Shown piece after piece: positions 24,492-36,894 of a DNA stretch of 64,000 nt. Position 1 is the stretch's first letter; the number at the start of each line of letters is the position of its first letter. Made by a program: the position numbers and the translations under genes. The notes below the pieces were generated by a model, which worked only from the letters and a program-made list of their open reading frames with translations, did no database searches and was not told where the DNA came from. The stretch comes from Pteria penguin (taxonomy: Eukaryota > Mollusca > Bivalvia > Pterioida > Pteriidae). The stretch lies in assembly GCA_035048485.1 (NCBI GenBank), contig CM068584.1, positions 63,842,420-63,906,419 of the forward strand, given 5' to 3'.

Positions 24492-27400
24492 ATGCATAAT
24501 AAGGTGTATGTAGCTTTGGCATTCTTTTTCGTTTTCGTTCTAAATGTGAGTACCTTCAGTATCAAGGAGTTGACCAATGTATCGTCATGCCCTATGGAGC
24601 TTAACCTTTGGAGTCAAAGAGAATCTCTGAAGTCGTGTAACGAAAACAACGGTTTTGTGTATCATTGTATGAAATCATCCTGGAACACATGTGCTGAATT
24701 TTGTATGTTGCCTTTGTCATTCAACGTTGATGGTAAGATTTTATTACACTGAATTAAATCCACTTTAAAATAGATAATGAGAGTCGAATATCTTCGGAGG
24801 AATTATTCTTTGCCTCTTTTTTCTAATTCAAAAACTTTTCTTTTTTGTCATAAAATTTATTTATTAAAAGTACATAAATTCACATGATTATTTTTCTCAT
24901 TTAGATGGATGCCCACAAATCCACAGTAGTGACATTGTAAAAATCCGGTATGTCAAGTGTTCAGTAAGCGGAACGTGTCCAAGTAAAGAAAATGACACAT
25001 ACGTGTCTCATCAGATGTACAAATGTAAGTAAATTCCTATGTGCAATATATCGAAACATCTATAAATTTATATGTATCTTGTTTTATGCCCGATATTTGA
25101 TTTATATGTAGTTCTATATGTTCAAATTAATTTTTATCAGTATATTTCGCTGTAAAACAGTTTTCTTTACATAATAGACGACGGCTGCTACAAGGAAGAA
25201 AAACATGAAATCGACATTACTAAAGAAAGGTAATCGGCACGCTCTATATCACGATGTATTCTTATATAGGAGACAATTAAACAGTAAATAACGTTCTATT
25301 GAATAACAGAGGCTATCTTAGTAAATTAAAATGAAATGAGAAACTCATATATGCAAACGGAATGTTATATTCACATAATACAAGGAAATTATTCCATAAG
25401 TATTTCTTTCATACTATAACGAAACGAATTTGTTGTATGCACTAGTAATGATATAAATCAATTATTGCTCATACACATCCCGAATTCAATTGCATATTTC
25501 ATATACAAAGGAGGAAATAAGCGAAGTGGCTAATCTACATGACAGAATGTGCTTCTAACAAAGTGAAAAAAGGGGGAGGGAGTAGGGGAAGTCATATAAC
25601 TCATCTAGTACACTTCTCTCTTATAGAGTTAATCTGATTATGTGTCAAATCTCCGATATTAGGGAGAAAATAGTGTATTTAACGAGAACAACATTTAAAC
25701 ATTAAAATTGAATATCAAGGAAAGATCAGTGTGAAATGTCTAAGAAAATTCATTACTTAAAATTAATTTGACTTAAGATACGACCGGAACACATATAACA
25801 AAATATGCCTTCTTTAAACTCCAAAGGAAAGTGCTACTTTATTTCTCGACAATTAAAGGTATAAACATGATAATCATATGTTATAACTCGATTAGCAACA
25901 GGTCTTTTGGGAAACTGATCAAACTTGTTACAATGAAACAAGTGTTATTAGAAAGTAAACGATGTTGAATTATAATAAGTATAGTAAGAATATATGCTGC
26001 CCTTTATAAAATGTTTCAGGATTTCTACTACAAAGTACAAAAAGCACAGTTCTAAACATTCTACTACCATTGTTCCGTATGCTGTTGTAGCCTATACTAC
26101 AAGTAATGATACAGGAACGCAGGTAGCCACAAACGGTAATATATATCACATGAATATGATTTTTAGAAAGTGCATGTTTTGATTAAAATCAATAGAGAAA
26201 ATTTATAATATCTGCCAAAACACGATCCATACTGTATAACGGAAAGGTAAGTTGCATTGTATCTTATGACATTCTATATTGTGTTTAGTTTTGTTTACAT
26301 TTATCAATTGTGTTCAATCAGACCATACAGATATAGTTGGCACAAACCCATTTTACTTGAAAATGACTATAGACGTGCTATCATACTTACTCATTATTAA
26401 GCTTTTAACACTATCCTATCATGTACTTTTATAATAGTTTACGTCTTCTTTCCCTTCTTGGACGTTTTAAGCCTCTGATGATATATATGTATATAAATTA
26501 ACATTACAGAGCTTTGGAAATGTTTTGTGCACTAAATTATAAGGTATATACTGTCTATTTATTAGTAAATATTTCACAAATATTGCAGTGGATATCGATT
26601 CAACATCAAAGAAATCTCTGGCACGTTGGTTTCGATTTTCAACTGTAATCCTCAAGAAATATTAGTGCAATATTTCACAATGAGCACACTTCTTCGGGAG
26701 TTCCTGGACGGTTCTACAGTTAGCAATTAACTTCAATATATGATATATTTTCTCACATGATTATAGGCCGGTATTGTTTAAACTGTTCGGGTTGCTAATG
26801 ATGATATTGTTGTTTGTAATTTAATTTCGTTCAATTATATTTACAACAACGTTCATGTTTTGTCTCTGGTTTATTCTACATATGTATGCATTCAGTTACA
26901 AAGGGCATCAATTCAAGGTATCCATCTACTCGATCGATATATCTCCAGTTTGAGATCAGCTTAGGTAATCTCTTTTTTGATAAAATACATGGCATTAGTA
27001 TTGTTAGGCATAATGGTAGACATTTGAATAAAATACACCTATATCACCACTTTACTTAGTGATACTTTTATCTATACTGTAACCATTTTATCATGACAAA
27101 TTTCGATGATAGATTTTACTATAAAGTGTTTTATAGAAGCATTTACGTTTGTTTTGTGATAAGAAACTTTAAACAATATATTGTACTTTATAGTTATAGC
27201 CCTGGGTATAATAGTGTTACTCCTATTGGTGTCAATGACAACATTGATATATCATATAGTTAAGTAAGTATCACTTCTCAGCTATTTAGGTATTGATCAA
27301 ATATGCATGTCCGGTTAATCTAAGATATAAATTCTCTTTCATAGTGCATCAACATGCAGTGATTTCAAAGTACTGAATGCTCTTACCGTCTATATGCCTA

Positions 27401-27565
27401 TATAAAACAAGAAAGTGAACGCGTTTGTCTTTATCTATTCAATTTAATAATTTTAGAAGAAGGAAAGACACAAATGCCATGAATCTACAAAGTACCAATT
27501 CCAATGTCAACAGTAATGCCAGTAGACAAGAAGAACGTGTGTATAATGAAATAGAGACCATTTAG
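24492..27565 (+). CDS. Member B: intact cysteine-rich type I membrane protein
   Basis: Seven exons (24492-24732, 24905-25024, 25178-25229, 26020-26135, 26896-26964, 27194-27263, 27457-27565) all have GT/AG borders and compatible phases. They total 777 nt, 258 residues and a stop. The signal peptide is about 1-22. The ectodomain has Cys 33, 49, 59, 67, 71, 83, 99, 105 and 124, with W40 and R43 in the family pattern CP-x-W-x2-R-x5-C-x-YHC, and a DGCP motif at 81-84. Sequons are N29, N110 and N167. Residues 138-199 form a Thr/Ser/Tyr-rich stalk. The helix is 200-222 (VIALGIIVLLLLVSMTTLIY and onward), followed by KRRK. The 36-residue tail is Asn/Ser-rich and ends RVYNEIETI. YNEI fits a YxxI sorting signal or an SH2-docking tyrosine; the ITIM position two before Tyr (R) does not fit. 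I recall a similar uncharacterised family in bivalves. Role inferred: surface receptor or adhesion protein. Confidence 0.85.
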
Positions 27566-27689
27566 TCCGTGAAGTGCAGCTAGTGACAGTCATCGACCTA
27601 TTAACAAGATAGTTCTAGAACGATTAGAATGATGCAATGAAAACTTTCGCTCACTGAATGTGATCTTTTCACTTCATTTGCTAAACAAC

Positions 27690-27890
27690 CCTCCCCCCCC
27701 CCCCCCCCCCCCCCCCAAAAAAAAAGCACAAAAAAAAAAACAAGCAGTGAATCATTTCTAATATAAACTCTCAAACGAATGTTCAAGAACAGAGGCTTAA
27801 TCTGAAAGACACATTCACACCACAAAAAAAAATCCTCCCCGCCCCCCCCCCCTCCTTCAAAAAAAACAAAAAAAACAAAAACAAAAAAAC
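27690..27890. repeat. Poly-C / poly-A tracts downstream of member B
   Basis: C runs of about 23 and 10 and several A runs, equivalent to 17070-17210 in copy 1 but of different length. Open frames across this region on the minus strand are homopolymer artefacts. Confidence 0.9.
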
Positions 27891-28181
27891 ACCCAATCAC
27901 GACATGCCAAAGAAAACACGGAATAAAAATAAAATTATGCAAGACTATTTTAATCATGGGAATGACTGCTTCCGCTACCAGGGATATACTGTAAAATTAT
28001 AAATACGTAGATCCGGAACTTTTCATCAGAGAAAAAAAAATCATTATATCATAGATTGTCGAATACATAAGCAAGAATGTATTATTATTATTATTGTTTG
28101 TATATCACTTGTACTGCTTTAATAATACGACATCAAGTTCATTTTCATGTATTGCTTGTATCATTAACCATTTGCGCGTGT

Positions 28182-28270
28182 GGGGTTGGTGTGGTGTAGT
28201 GATTAAACGCTTGGCTTGCGGCGCCGACATCTGGATTCGATTCCCGGGTTGCGCCACCATGTTTAAGAGG
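28182..28270 (+). mobile_element. Second tRNA-like SINE head, copy 2
   Basis: TGGTGTAGTGATTAAACGCTTGGC, CTGGATTCGATTCCCGGG and TTGCGCCACC. It is orthologous to 17480-17580, with a better B-box but no intact tRNA fold. Confidence 0.6.
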
Positions 28271-28644
28271 TTGGTAAAAAAATACAATAATATTTTACTG
28301 AAGATGAAACAGCTAACTACCACTAACTAACGGCATAATAAAATAAATGTGAATTTATCAGGGAAGGGGAAACAATATAAAATGTTCATATTATTCATAT
28401 TCCTTCAGAAACCTTATCATAAAATCTGTCATACTTATAACTTAGAATATAGTTATATTGTTTTTACATCACTGCATACCGATAATTCTATATTTGTAAC
28501 TTAAAATATAACCATTATTATTGAAAATAAACACCTAGTGACATACTCTGTAATCACTTCACGTCGACATCATTGTTTAGTGATGTTTATTTTCTTTTGT
28601 TTCTTTTCTTCCTTTTTTTTCTTTTTTCGGTTTTGTTTTTGGTT

Positions 28645-28677
<33 letters not shown>

Positions 28678-29675
28678 GGGAGGTTATTTTGTGTTTGTTT
28701 TCAGTGCAATTTACGAGCAGCGTTCAGTGTTACATATGCTGTAGCACATCACTGGAAAACATAAGTATCATGGATGGGACCTTTATCAACTGAGCTATGC
28801 ACGGTCTGATAAGTATCATGAGTTTGCTTGCCATACATATATGAGTGAGAAATACGGAGGCAACTCAGTTATCCCAGGAAAAAAATATTTTAGAGAAAGT
28901 TGATATCAGTAACTGGAATGCGTGTATTGTATATATTATACAGGATAAATAGTGTTATCTGAGGTCTCGTTTCTATTGATATCAAATTCGAAATAACATT
29001 ATTCAAATGTTTGTTTAATGACATGTCGGCGGATCCACTATTTTGTAAGTCATGCCCTTATAATCTGTATATAATTGCATTTATGTTCTAATTAAAATAC
29101 AAAACTCTCCGATGTAAGTGTAACAAGGAAGTATACAGGGAAAGTACACTATTGTTTCATCATCTAACTATGTAAAGAATTTTAAGTAATGTCTCTAATA
29201 TCTAAAATTAGATAGTTAGGGAGAGACGTAGTTAAATATGTAAAAGTAGATTGCATATTATTTGGAACGAGGAAGATAAGATAAACAGTTCTAAACCTAA
29301 AAAAGTAGAGAGAAAAAGGAAATAATTCAAACAAACAAAGTACATCCACATCCTGATCTTTTCTACCCCTATGACTCAGACCCCTGGCACATGTAAATTA
29401 GAAGTTACAAAAAAGAAAAACAAACAAAACAAACAAATACGAAAGGGGGGATCTGCATTATTTAATAAAAATCTAATAAAACTAACAAATGTTCTCTACA
29501 AAATGATATCCCGTCAAATTTAAAAAAGGTAAATGAAGAAAAAAAAATATGCATAGATAAATCAATAAAATTTGCCATGGAGACAAAACCAGTATCAATT
29601 TTTTTCAATATACGGGCTAAATATTTGGCAATGAAAAAGAAAATATTTTGACGGTATCGTTTGATTTTTATCAAC

Positions 29676-30185
29676 GGACTATATGACGGGCCTTGTCCAA
29701 ACCTCTTTCAGAGGAGACATGGTCCTGAATCTCGTCCCCTCTGACTGTTAGTCGGGACTCCTACAGATCTAGGGTCTTAGCTCGCTTTCAGACTGGCAGA
29801 GCACGGTTTATCATGTTGATGTCGCATATATTTTTATACCATTATGTTTTTTACAATACCTTACGTGTTTATATTTTTATGACCTCTCAATATGCGATAC
29901 CATTGTTCTTTACATGGAGGATTATTTATAAAGTTTTAAATGTAAGTCTTTTGATCGTTCTGCTGTTACGGTGAGTGGGAAGGTGGGCCCGTAAACCGGT
30001 TAACCACACCATTTGTTTGGCTTTTGTCAAATTAAATGACCGTCCTAAGTCGGTATCGTAATTGCACTACAATCAAATATTTTTGTAATGTGTTAAATGT
30101 TCTATTATATTATTTATATTCATGTATTGTATAGCTCCATGGTGACTTCTGCCACATAACTGAGCCGGTAACTCCTCTTTTTTCT
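29676..30185 (+). mobile_element. 5'-truncated Penelope-like 3' fragment, copy 2 only
   Basis: From GACTATATGACGGGCCTTGTCC to TATAGCTCCATGGTGAC it matches 4836-5290 very closely. Copy 1 of the segmental duplication lacks it: TTTGATTTTTATG continues directly to AATAATAGATAATAAATT at 18770-18800. It is therefore an insertion made after the duplication. It contains only the 3' region and no polymerase frame. Confidence 0.85.
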
Positions 30186-30189
30186 TATG

Positions 30190-31090
30190 AATTAATAATA
30201 GATAATAAATTAAGCTTCCTCTTTCTATACATATAGTTTGCTGCGAAGAAAGGGAAGGAATAGTACACACGAACGTGTGCCAATTCCCCTCTCCTCAATT
30301 GAGAAAACCCGCTTAAATTTGTGCTGTGCTTCTCGGTAAAGTCTTCAAAATATACAATCGACACAAGGCATATTCATTCTTTTGACAGACAAGAAAATGA
30401 TAAGTCTCCTCTGGACATATAGCCAGTTATCCTAGATCTTGTTTTGGAAACAGATTTATCAAAGTCAAGTCCGCAAAGTTAGCATGAATTAACAAAACTC
30501 AAACGTTTTTGGTACTTACACTTTGGTACCACATTCCGTGTCTCTATTCACACACTGAATTCTCCATATCGAAAGAGGCAGATTGCTCCGAAAATTTCTA
30601 TATTTAGATCGTGGTAATTTCCAGTCTCACCCGGTTTATAAGAATCTTGATTCTTGGTACAGCTCAGGTGAAAAATAAATATTTTAAATAGTAGTTCAAT
30701 TAAAGGACTGTACTATTTTGAATATGAATTCGCCTGTTCTTGACACAGTTTTGACGATGAGCTCAGGGAATAAATAGAGTTTTTTAAAACACCACCACCC
30801 CCTTTTTTAAGTGGTTGCGTGTGTGTGGGGGGGGGGGGGGGGCTCCTATTTATTTATTATTATTATTTGGGTAGGTTTAGAGGTTGTCTATATGTATGAT
30901 TATTTGTTTGTTCTGTTTTTTTCTTTTGTTTATCAATTCTTGTTGTGAGTACTAATGTTGATTAGTTCAAGGAAGACTGTTACATTTATCATAAAAAAGT
31001 CTTTCTCTGAAAATGCCTATATTTAGATTGTGGTAATTTTCAAAACCAAACGGAGTTATAAGAACGATAACTCTTGGTACAAATATGGTA
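30190..31090. other. Non-coding 3' part of segmental copy 2
   Basis: Colinear with 18790-19700, with a G-run near 30826-30842 and no supported gene. Confidence 0.6.
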
Positions 31091-31093
31091 AAA

Positions 31094-31372
31094 GATTGAT
31101 TGATTCATTCATTTTTGTTTAACGTCAAACCACGAATATTTCACGTATATGGTGACGGCATCTGCCTGATGCGGGGTATACAAATTTTGACCTTTGCAAC
31201 GGACCCACCCGAAGCAGTGAGAGATCTTAAACGTATCATGCATACCACGGCACGGGGCCTCGGTTTTTACTGTCTCATCCCAAAGACAGAACACCGGCAT
31301 GACCAGAGCGGGACTCGAACTCCGACCTCCCGATCAGGAGTCCGACGCGATACCACTAGGCCACGCCGGCTT
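31094..31372 (-). mobile_element. tRNA-head SINE, orthologue of 19702-19980
   Basis: GATTGATTGATTCATTCATT tail, GTGACGGCATCTGCCTGATGC core, CTCATCCCAAAGACAG and a head ending CACTAGGCCACGCCGGCTT. The head is better preserved than in copy 1. Confidence 0.88.
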
Positions 31373-31721
31373 AATTACACCATTTGATTTAGTCACATGT
31401 TAGGCATGACACATTGGACAAGGATACGTGTACGACAAATAGCAACCGAATATCATTAGAATGAGTGCCATCACAGGGCCTTAATTTGAAAATGTCGTCA
31501 ATAGCTGGACATTTAATAATGGCAAATAAAAGTTCAATAAAGGATTGTACTATTTTGAATATGAATTCGCCTGTACCAGAGGCATTTTTGCAGTGAGCTC
31601 ACTGATTAAATATTGTGTGTGTATGCGTGAGTGGGGTGTGTGCGTGTGTCGCAATAAGTTTTACTTACTTATCTGTAAATTTCATGACATGGAAAAAGAG
31701 AAACATAACTTTATGTCTATG

Positions 31722-32067
31722 TCAATTATTGTTTTATGTCACTCCACGATTATTTCGCGCAATTGCTGACGGCATCTGGATGAATTTTAACTGATGATTC
31801 ATACAAATTTAGACCTTTGTAACGGACCAACCAGAAGCAGTGAGGGATCTTTTACGTGTCACACCTACCTAACACGGGACCTCGGTTTTCACTGTCTCAT
31901 CCGAAAGACAAAACACCAGAGTGCCAAGGGTAGGAGTCGAACCCACGGGACCCCGGTTTTCACTGTCTCATCCGAAAGACAAAACACCGGAGTGCCAAGG
32001 GTAGGAGTCGAACCCAGGAGCTATCGATCACAAGCCTAGTACCTTATCCACTAGTCCAAACAGGCTT
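31722..32067 (-). mobile_element. SINE with internal 71-base duplication at the duplication edge
   Basis: On the plus strand: TTTTATGTCACTCCACGATTATTTCGCG, a damaged GACGGCATCTG core, GGACCAACCAGAAGCAGTGAGGGATC, then two tandem 71-base units (31876-31946, 31947-32017), each with TCATCCGAAAGACAAAACACC and GGTAGGAGTCGAACCCA, then the head ending CTAGTCCAAACAGGCTT. The unit includes the B-box, so the element has two. It starts immediately after the last base shared with copy 1. Confidence 0.88.
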
Positions 32068-32069
32068 GA

Positions 32070-33800
32070 TATACCAAGGGCGTAGGAGAAACATGTTTGT
32101 GTCCCCCCCCCCCTTTTAGAGTAATATTTAAATAAATTTAAATAAGACATTTTAAGCGAAGTAAATCTATTTTCTTTCGTATTTTTAATGTCTGATTTTT
32201 AATCCGTAACTACAAAATTACGGATAAGGTTTTCTGTTTTACTGGCGGTTGATGTATCCTGATTACACAACATGTTGCAACAATAGAAAGTTTCGCCAAC
32301 AAAATATCTTTCAGCTTATGCATTAGTGTGATGTCATCCATTGTACGTATTTATTACGTTTTGAATGATATTACACAAGTCCGAGATTATGCAATAGAGT
32401 CGCATTATAATGGTTTGCTCTTATCTGAAAGATATAAGCAGGTGTAGTTACGACTGCAACGGAAGAGCTATTTTGTCCCGTCTCTTCCCAGCAGGTGTAA
32501 CCCAGTGGATGAGCTGAGTTGTTCAACCGTCGTGGATATACCGGTGCTCTGTCTTTCGGATGAGACTCTGATAACGTGTCCGACATTCATATTGAAATAT
32601 ATATATATATTCTTTGGAAAGTATTAAAGTGTGAACATTGTAACATCATGAGCAGCCACGGACCTTAAATGTGCATACCACCCAGTTAACCTTCACTGTG
32701 ACCTTAGTGCTAAAAATAGCTTGTTGCCGCCGGGGACACTATTTTTTTTTTTTTTTTGATTTTCACTTTTGCACTGCCAAGCTACGCCACTGTATACGTA
32801 TATCGCTATGTATCAAAATTACATAATTTCACCATGTGAAGCTAGAATTTTACAATAATGCAGAAAAAAATTAATTGATCATAAATGAAATCCAAAAAAA
32901 AAAAAAACAATTAAAAAGAAATTTCATTAATTTCGAGTTATTCTATTTTATTCCCTATTTTTGAATTTTAATTTCTTTACTACCATAGGGTCAAATCCCC
33001 ACTCTCCTTATCTTTTAAAACTTTCTGGATGAGCGCCCAGATACTGCAAACATGCACATGCTTGTATCGAATATTAGAAGACATATGTTAATTGATACGG
33101 TGATTAAAGATGAATTTTAATGGTATGGATCTCACTGAATGAAATGAATGGGTATATACCCAAGAATAAAGAGAAGTGAATGTGTTTACGGCAAAATGTG
33201 AAATAAGATATCATTACTATGGAAACCGTCAAAGGTTTTTCAATGACTCCGAACCATTCCCCTTTCCTCCTCAATCCCCTCCAGCCATCTTTTATCCTTT
33301 TCCCGATGTTATCAACATACATATTGAATAACACTCTTAGCGTTTGTTTTGGTTTGAATGTGAATTCGCACGAACTGACATACTTTAGAAGGTAAACACA
33401 TTGACGATTTATTTTAAACCCTCTTTCAACACTTCCCGGTAATGGGATACTCTATTATGCAAAACCGATTAACGAGCCATGTATGCATTTACGTCTAAAA
33501 TAGCCTTCTCGTGTATCACACAAAGTTAAAACCCTTTACCTTCTTTCTCATGTATATTACTGCATAAAATTGAATGAATATATCGTTGACTAGACCCTTT
33601 CTCTCATCGCATGATCAACTATAGTTGTTTACGTTTTTATCAAGACAAAGACAGACAACTCCGAAATACCTAGAAGTATTTTAATGCATTGCTTTTAAGG
33701 AGATCAGGGGGCATGGGAAGGAAGGTATTGCAATATTGAATTTTAACTGAAAATGGCATGAGGGAGACAAAGAGATCTGAAGGGAGGTGAAGTTGCATTG
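32070..33800. other. Non-coding; degenerate SINE head near 32485-32580
   Basis: GTGTAACCCAGTGGATGAG, CGGTGCTCTGTCTTTCGGATGAGA and ACGTGTCCGACAT recall the SINE head and core in plus orientation but are badly decayed. The rest is AT-rich with A and T runs. No gene is seen. Confidence 0.45.
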
Positions 33801-33809
33801 TTTTCATTT

Positions 33810-35710
33810 TTAACAATCTGTCAAATTCTAGAAAAAGGGCGAAAGAGAGATGCAATGGTCCATACGAAATTCAGGAGTGCAGAAGTTTCTACAAAGGGTC
33901 TAATGTAACTAATTTTTACGGTCAGAATACTCTTTCTCCTCTGTGACGTAAAAGTATTATTCCTAAGATAAAAGATAAAAATTCAGTCATAGTACATATT
34001 GAAGGTTTCCCTCGAGTAATCCTCAAGCAATACACACGGAAAGCCTCCTTATACCCATGCTTTGTTATTGAATAAATGCTTATAAAAATTAGTTTGGACA
34101 ACTTCATTGTTTCCATGAACGAACTGGGATTGGGTAAGTGGACGTTGGTATATCTGAGCAAAAACTCACTTGTATCTTCTCAATGTAAGTTCACGAGTTC
34201 ACACTCCCCCTCCAACTGCCTTATTTTAGATTCGTATGTTTCGTATATAATATTGATATGTTGCACTAAAAATTGGAAACGAAACCCTCGATTTTGTTCA
34301 TGAAAACGAATCAACTAGGAATAATATGAATATTATGTTGTCGTATTTTGTCTTAAGTGAGCTGACCTTTATTACGGTAACAGTTTGACCTTATCGAAGT
34401 AAGGCAAAATGTGAAACATTATATAACATTATATCATTATGTTATTAAGAATCTCGGGAATGAGGGGGGGGGGGGTACTGTTTAATGGTTTTCAAATTCG
34501 CCTTCAGTCATCCTTCATTGCGTTGATTTCTTCTCGAATCTTTTATTTTAATATCAGAATTAGAATAATAAATTTTTTTCAACGAACTGTTAATATTATG
34601 CGGTGTGCGTTTTGAATTAAAGTTCGCACTATATAGCTGAGGTGTACTTATCTTGATTATCTTTTATTCACGTACTATCTGCCTCTCTCTCCTATTTATT
34701 TTTCTTTTTCGATCAGAAATCCTAATTTTTCAAAGCACCATATAAAAAGCCCCTTTACTTAAACATGCCCGTGCTTGTACTGGTATTGGAATATCATCAG
34801 ATTAGAATCAAGCGATGTTTAAGCTTATCCAGAGAGGCAATTCTATTATTAAATGCCTACTTCTACGATGAAGCAGCACAAAGAGAAGGAAATATGTGTA
34901 CAAAATGTGAAACAATCTTTTATGGTAAGACTAATAAAATGTGATGTATTTTTCACTGATTCCTTCGTTGTGCGATGTTGTTGTTACAACAAATGTTTTT
35001 TTTTTTCACAATGTAGTAGCGGTCGGTGTTCTATATTGGTAAAAACTAGAGGTTCATAGAAGGGGATTGGTCAATAATGTTGTCACAGAAATCATCGGGA
35101 AAAAATGAGCAGATTTAAATATATCAAAACTTGCATTTCATATGTTGTTGATACATTGTTTAGTTTTAATTTCTTAAGTGGATTTTTTACGGTAGTCTTT
35201 GATTAAATGCATTTTCCTGTATAATGATGTACAGACAAAATAGCTGTTCTATAATAAAATTGGCTTGCAAATATATGTATGTTATGCTAATTAAAGTTTA
35301 TGTATCTGTGCTCAATATGTCGCAGGAAGATAAGAAGTAAAGTATATTACTGGAGTGTGTGTGTGTGTGTGGTGGTTGTGGGGGAGGAAACGAAGAGAAG
35401 CCACCACTGTCGTCTCATACAATTAGTTTATACATTCTATCTACAGCATTGATACTAGGCGTAAAGAAAACGAATTGCTACTCAGCACTGAACATTGAAC
35501 CCTTAATCCTTAATGTCGTCTTTTGAACAGATTATGTATGTTACTATACTTAGCCTGTATTTATATGAGCTTCTGTTAAACGCCTGTTATACATAATATC
35601 GTATAAACTATGACGCCAATGACACCATTGACGCATGCAATGGGGGGATGTTATGACGCTGATGATATCATTGATTGATGCAGGGTGATGCTATGGTTTT
35701 AATTCTATCT
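33810..35710. repeat. Diverged segmental block D1
   Basis: It parallels 59100-61020 in order. Matching landmarks include TCTAGAAAAAGGGCGAAAGA / TTTAGAAAAAGCATAGAAGA; AACGAACTGGGATTGG / GACGAACCGGGTTACAT; ACTCCCCCTCCAACTGCC / AGTCCCCTCCCTTCC; GTTTATGTATCTGTGCTC with TGTCGCAGGAAG / GTTTATGTATCTGTCTCC with TGTCACAGGAAG; and GATGCAGGGTGATGCTATG / GATGCAGGGGAGGGAGATACTATG. No open frame is conserved between the two copies, so the block looks non-coding. Confidence 0.7.
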
Positions 35711-36894
35711 GACGCACATACACATTTAGACAGGCAGACACTTAGAGACAATCAAACAGACAGGCAGATACACTTAAACACAAACAGACGAACACACAGC
35801 ACACATACTTACATATTCTTACAGACGGGCAGATGCACAAGCACACAAATGATTGATTATTGAAGACAAACTACTATTTCGGCTACGGTGAACGGAAGAA
35901 GGTGATTATGGCTTTAACTTTATCCAATGTCTATATTTAAATGCAAACATCTATTGCGAAACATAAAAAGGAGAGAAGTTTTACACTTGGTTACCATTGC
36001 AATGCGAGTCATCACATGGGCCGTGTTGTTTCAATAGCTTCCTTCCTCCACTTCAACCATCCTTCACCTTTATTTAATTGTTCGTTCATCCTTTGTTTTC
36101 ATATGGACGATATTACTATTATAATAACACGATAAATGCTAGTCAAAAAAAATTGAATCATATTGAAGCTAGGCTAAAGAAATGGTCAACTGGATCCATC
36201 GCTCAGCAAGAAGGACCATTACAGTTTAGTAGGAGTCAAATAATATACAAATGTGGATTTAGCTGTATTTTCATTTTTTCATTAGACAAAGAAAGGTAAC
36301 TCTTATATTCTTCGTCATAAAAATTATTTTAGTTTCATATGTATCGGAATTTAGTTTTTCACAATTCTTTTGGAAATGTATATAAACTAAGAAAGAGACC
36401 TGACAGACAAAGAAATTGTAGAGAAATTCAATTATATTCATTGCTTCACCATATTCACAAGCCTTATTTTCAAGTATTAATAAAAGAAGACAGACTGATC
36501 CGAAAGGGAGTTGCATCAGAAAGCTATCCCGAAAGGTAACTTTAACACCACGTTATGCCAGTATTTGCTTCCTGGGTTCAGCCAAGATAGAACTTCAGCC
36601 AGTGCATTAACCGGAGGTTTTTGGAAGTCCGGTTTCCTCAAATATAGAACATTTTACCGCTATTACAATCCTATTGCGGTGTGTATAAGAGAGAAAGGGA
36701 AATTTTACGCGAGAAATGAAAAAAGAAGGCATATTGGGTTTCAACTGTATAAGATTTACCAACCAGTTTGATTCATTTGCCATTAAATAATCAAAGTGGG
36801 TTTACTTATTTCATGTATGGATCCATATACAGAAGATCATGTTGCATTACGCATATCATTTTTTAATAAACTGCATTATCGTTCATTTCAAACA

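Larger units (their letters stand above)
20529..31720. repeat. Segmental duplication, copy 2 (carries member B)
   Basis: A direct tandem copy of 9829-20388, separated from it by about 140 bases. It is longer because of a 260-base insertion at about 21583-21845, the retroelement fragment at 29676-30185 and other small gains. In exon 1 of the gene I count 14 base differences in 241, about 6 percent. Confidence 0.93.

Noticed and set aside
27601..27957. 118-codon open frame on the minus strand with Phe/Gly-rich segments
   Set aside because: It crosses poly-A and poly-C tracts whose lengths differ from copy 1, and it lies in the 3' flank of member B.
36511..36771. 86-codon open frame in the mosaic-repeat region
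   Set aside because: The related block at 41.7-41.9 kb does not preserve the frame; no domain or splice support.
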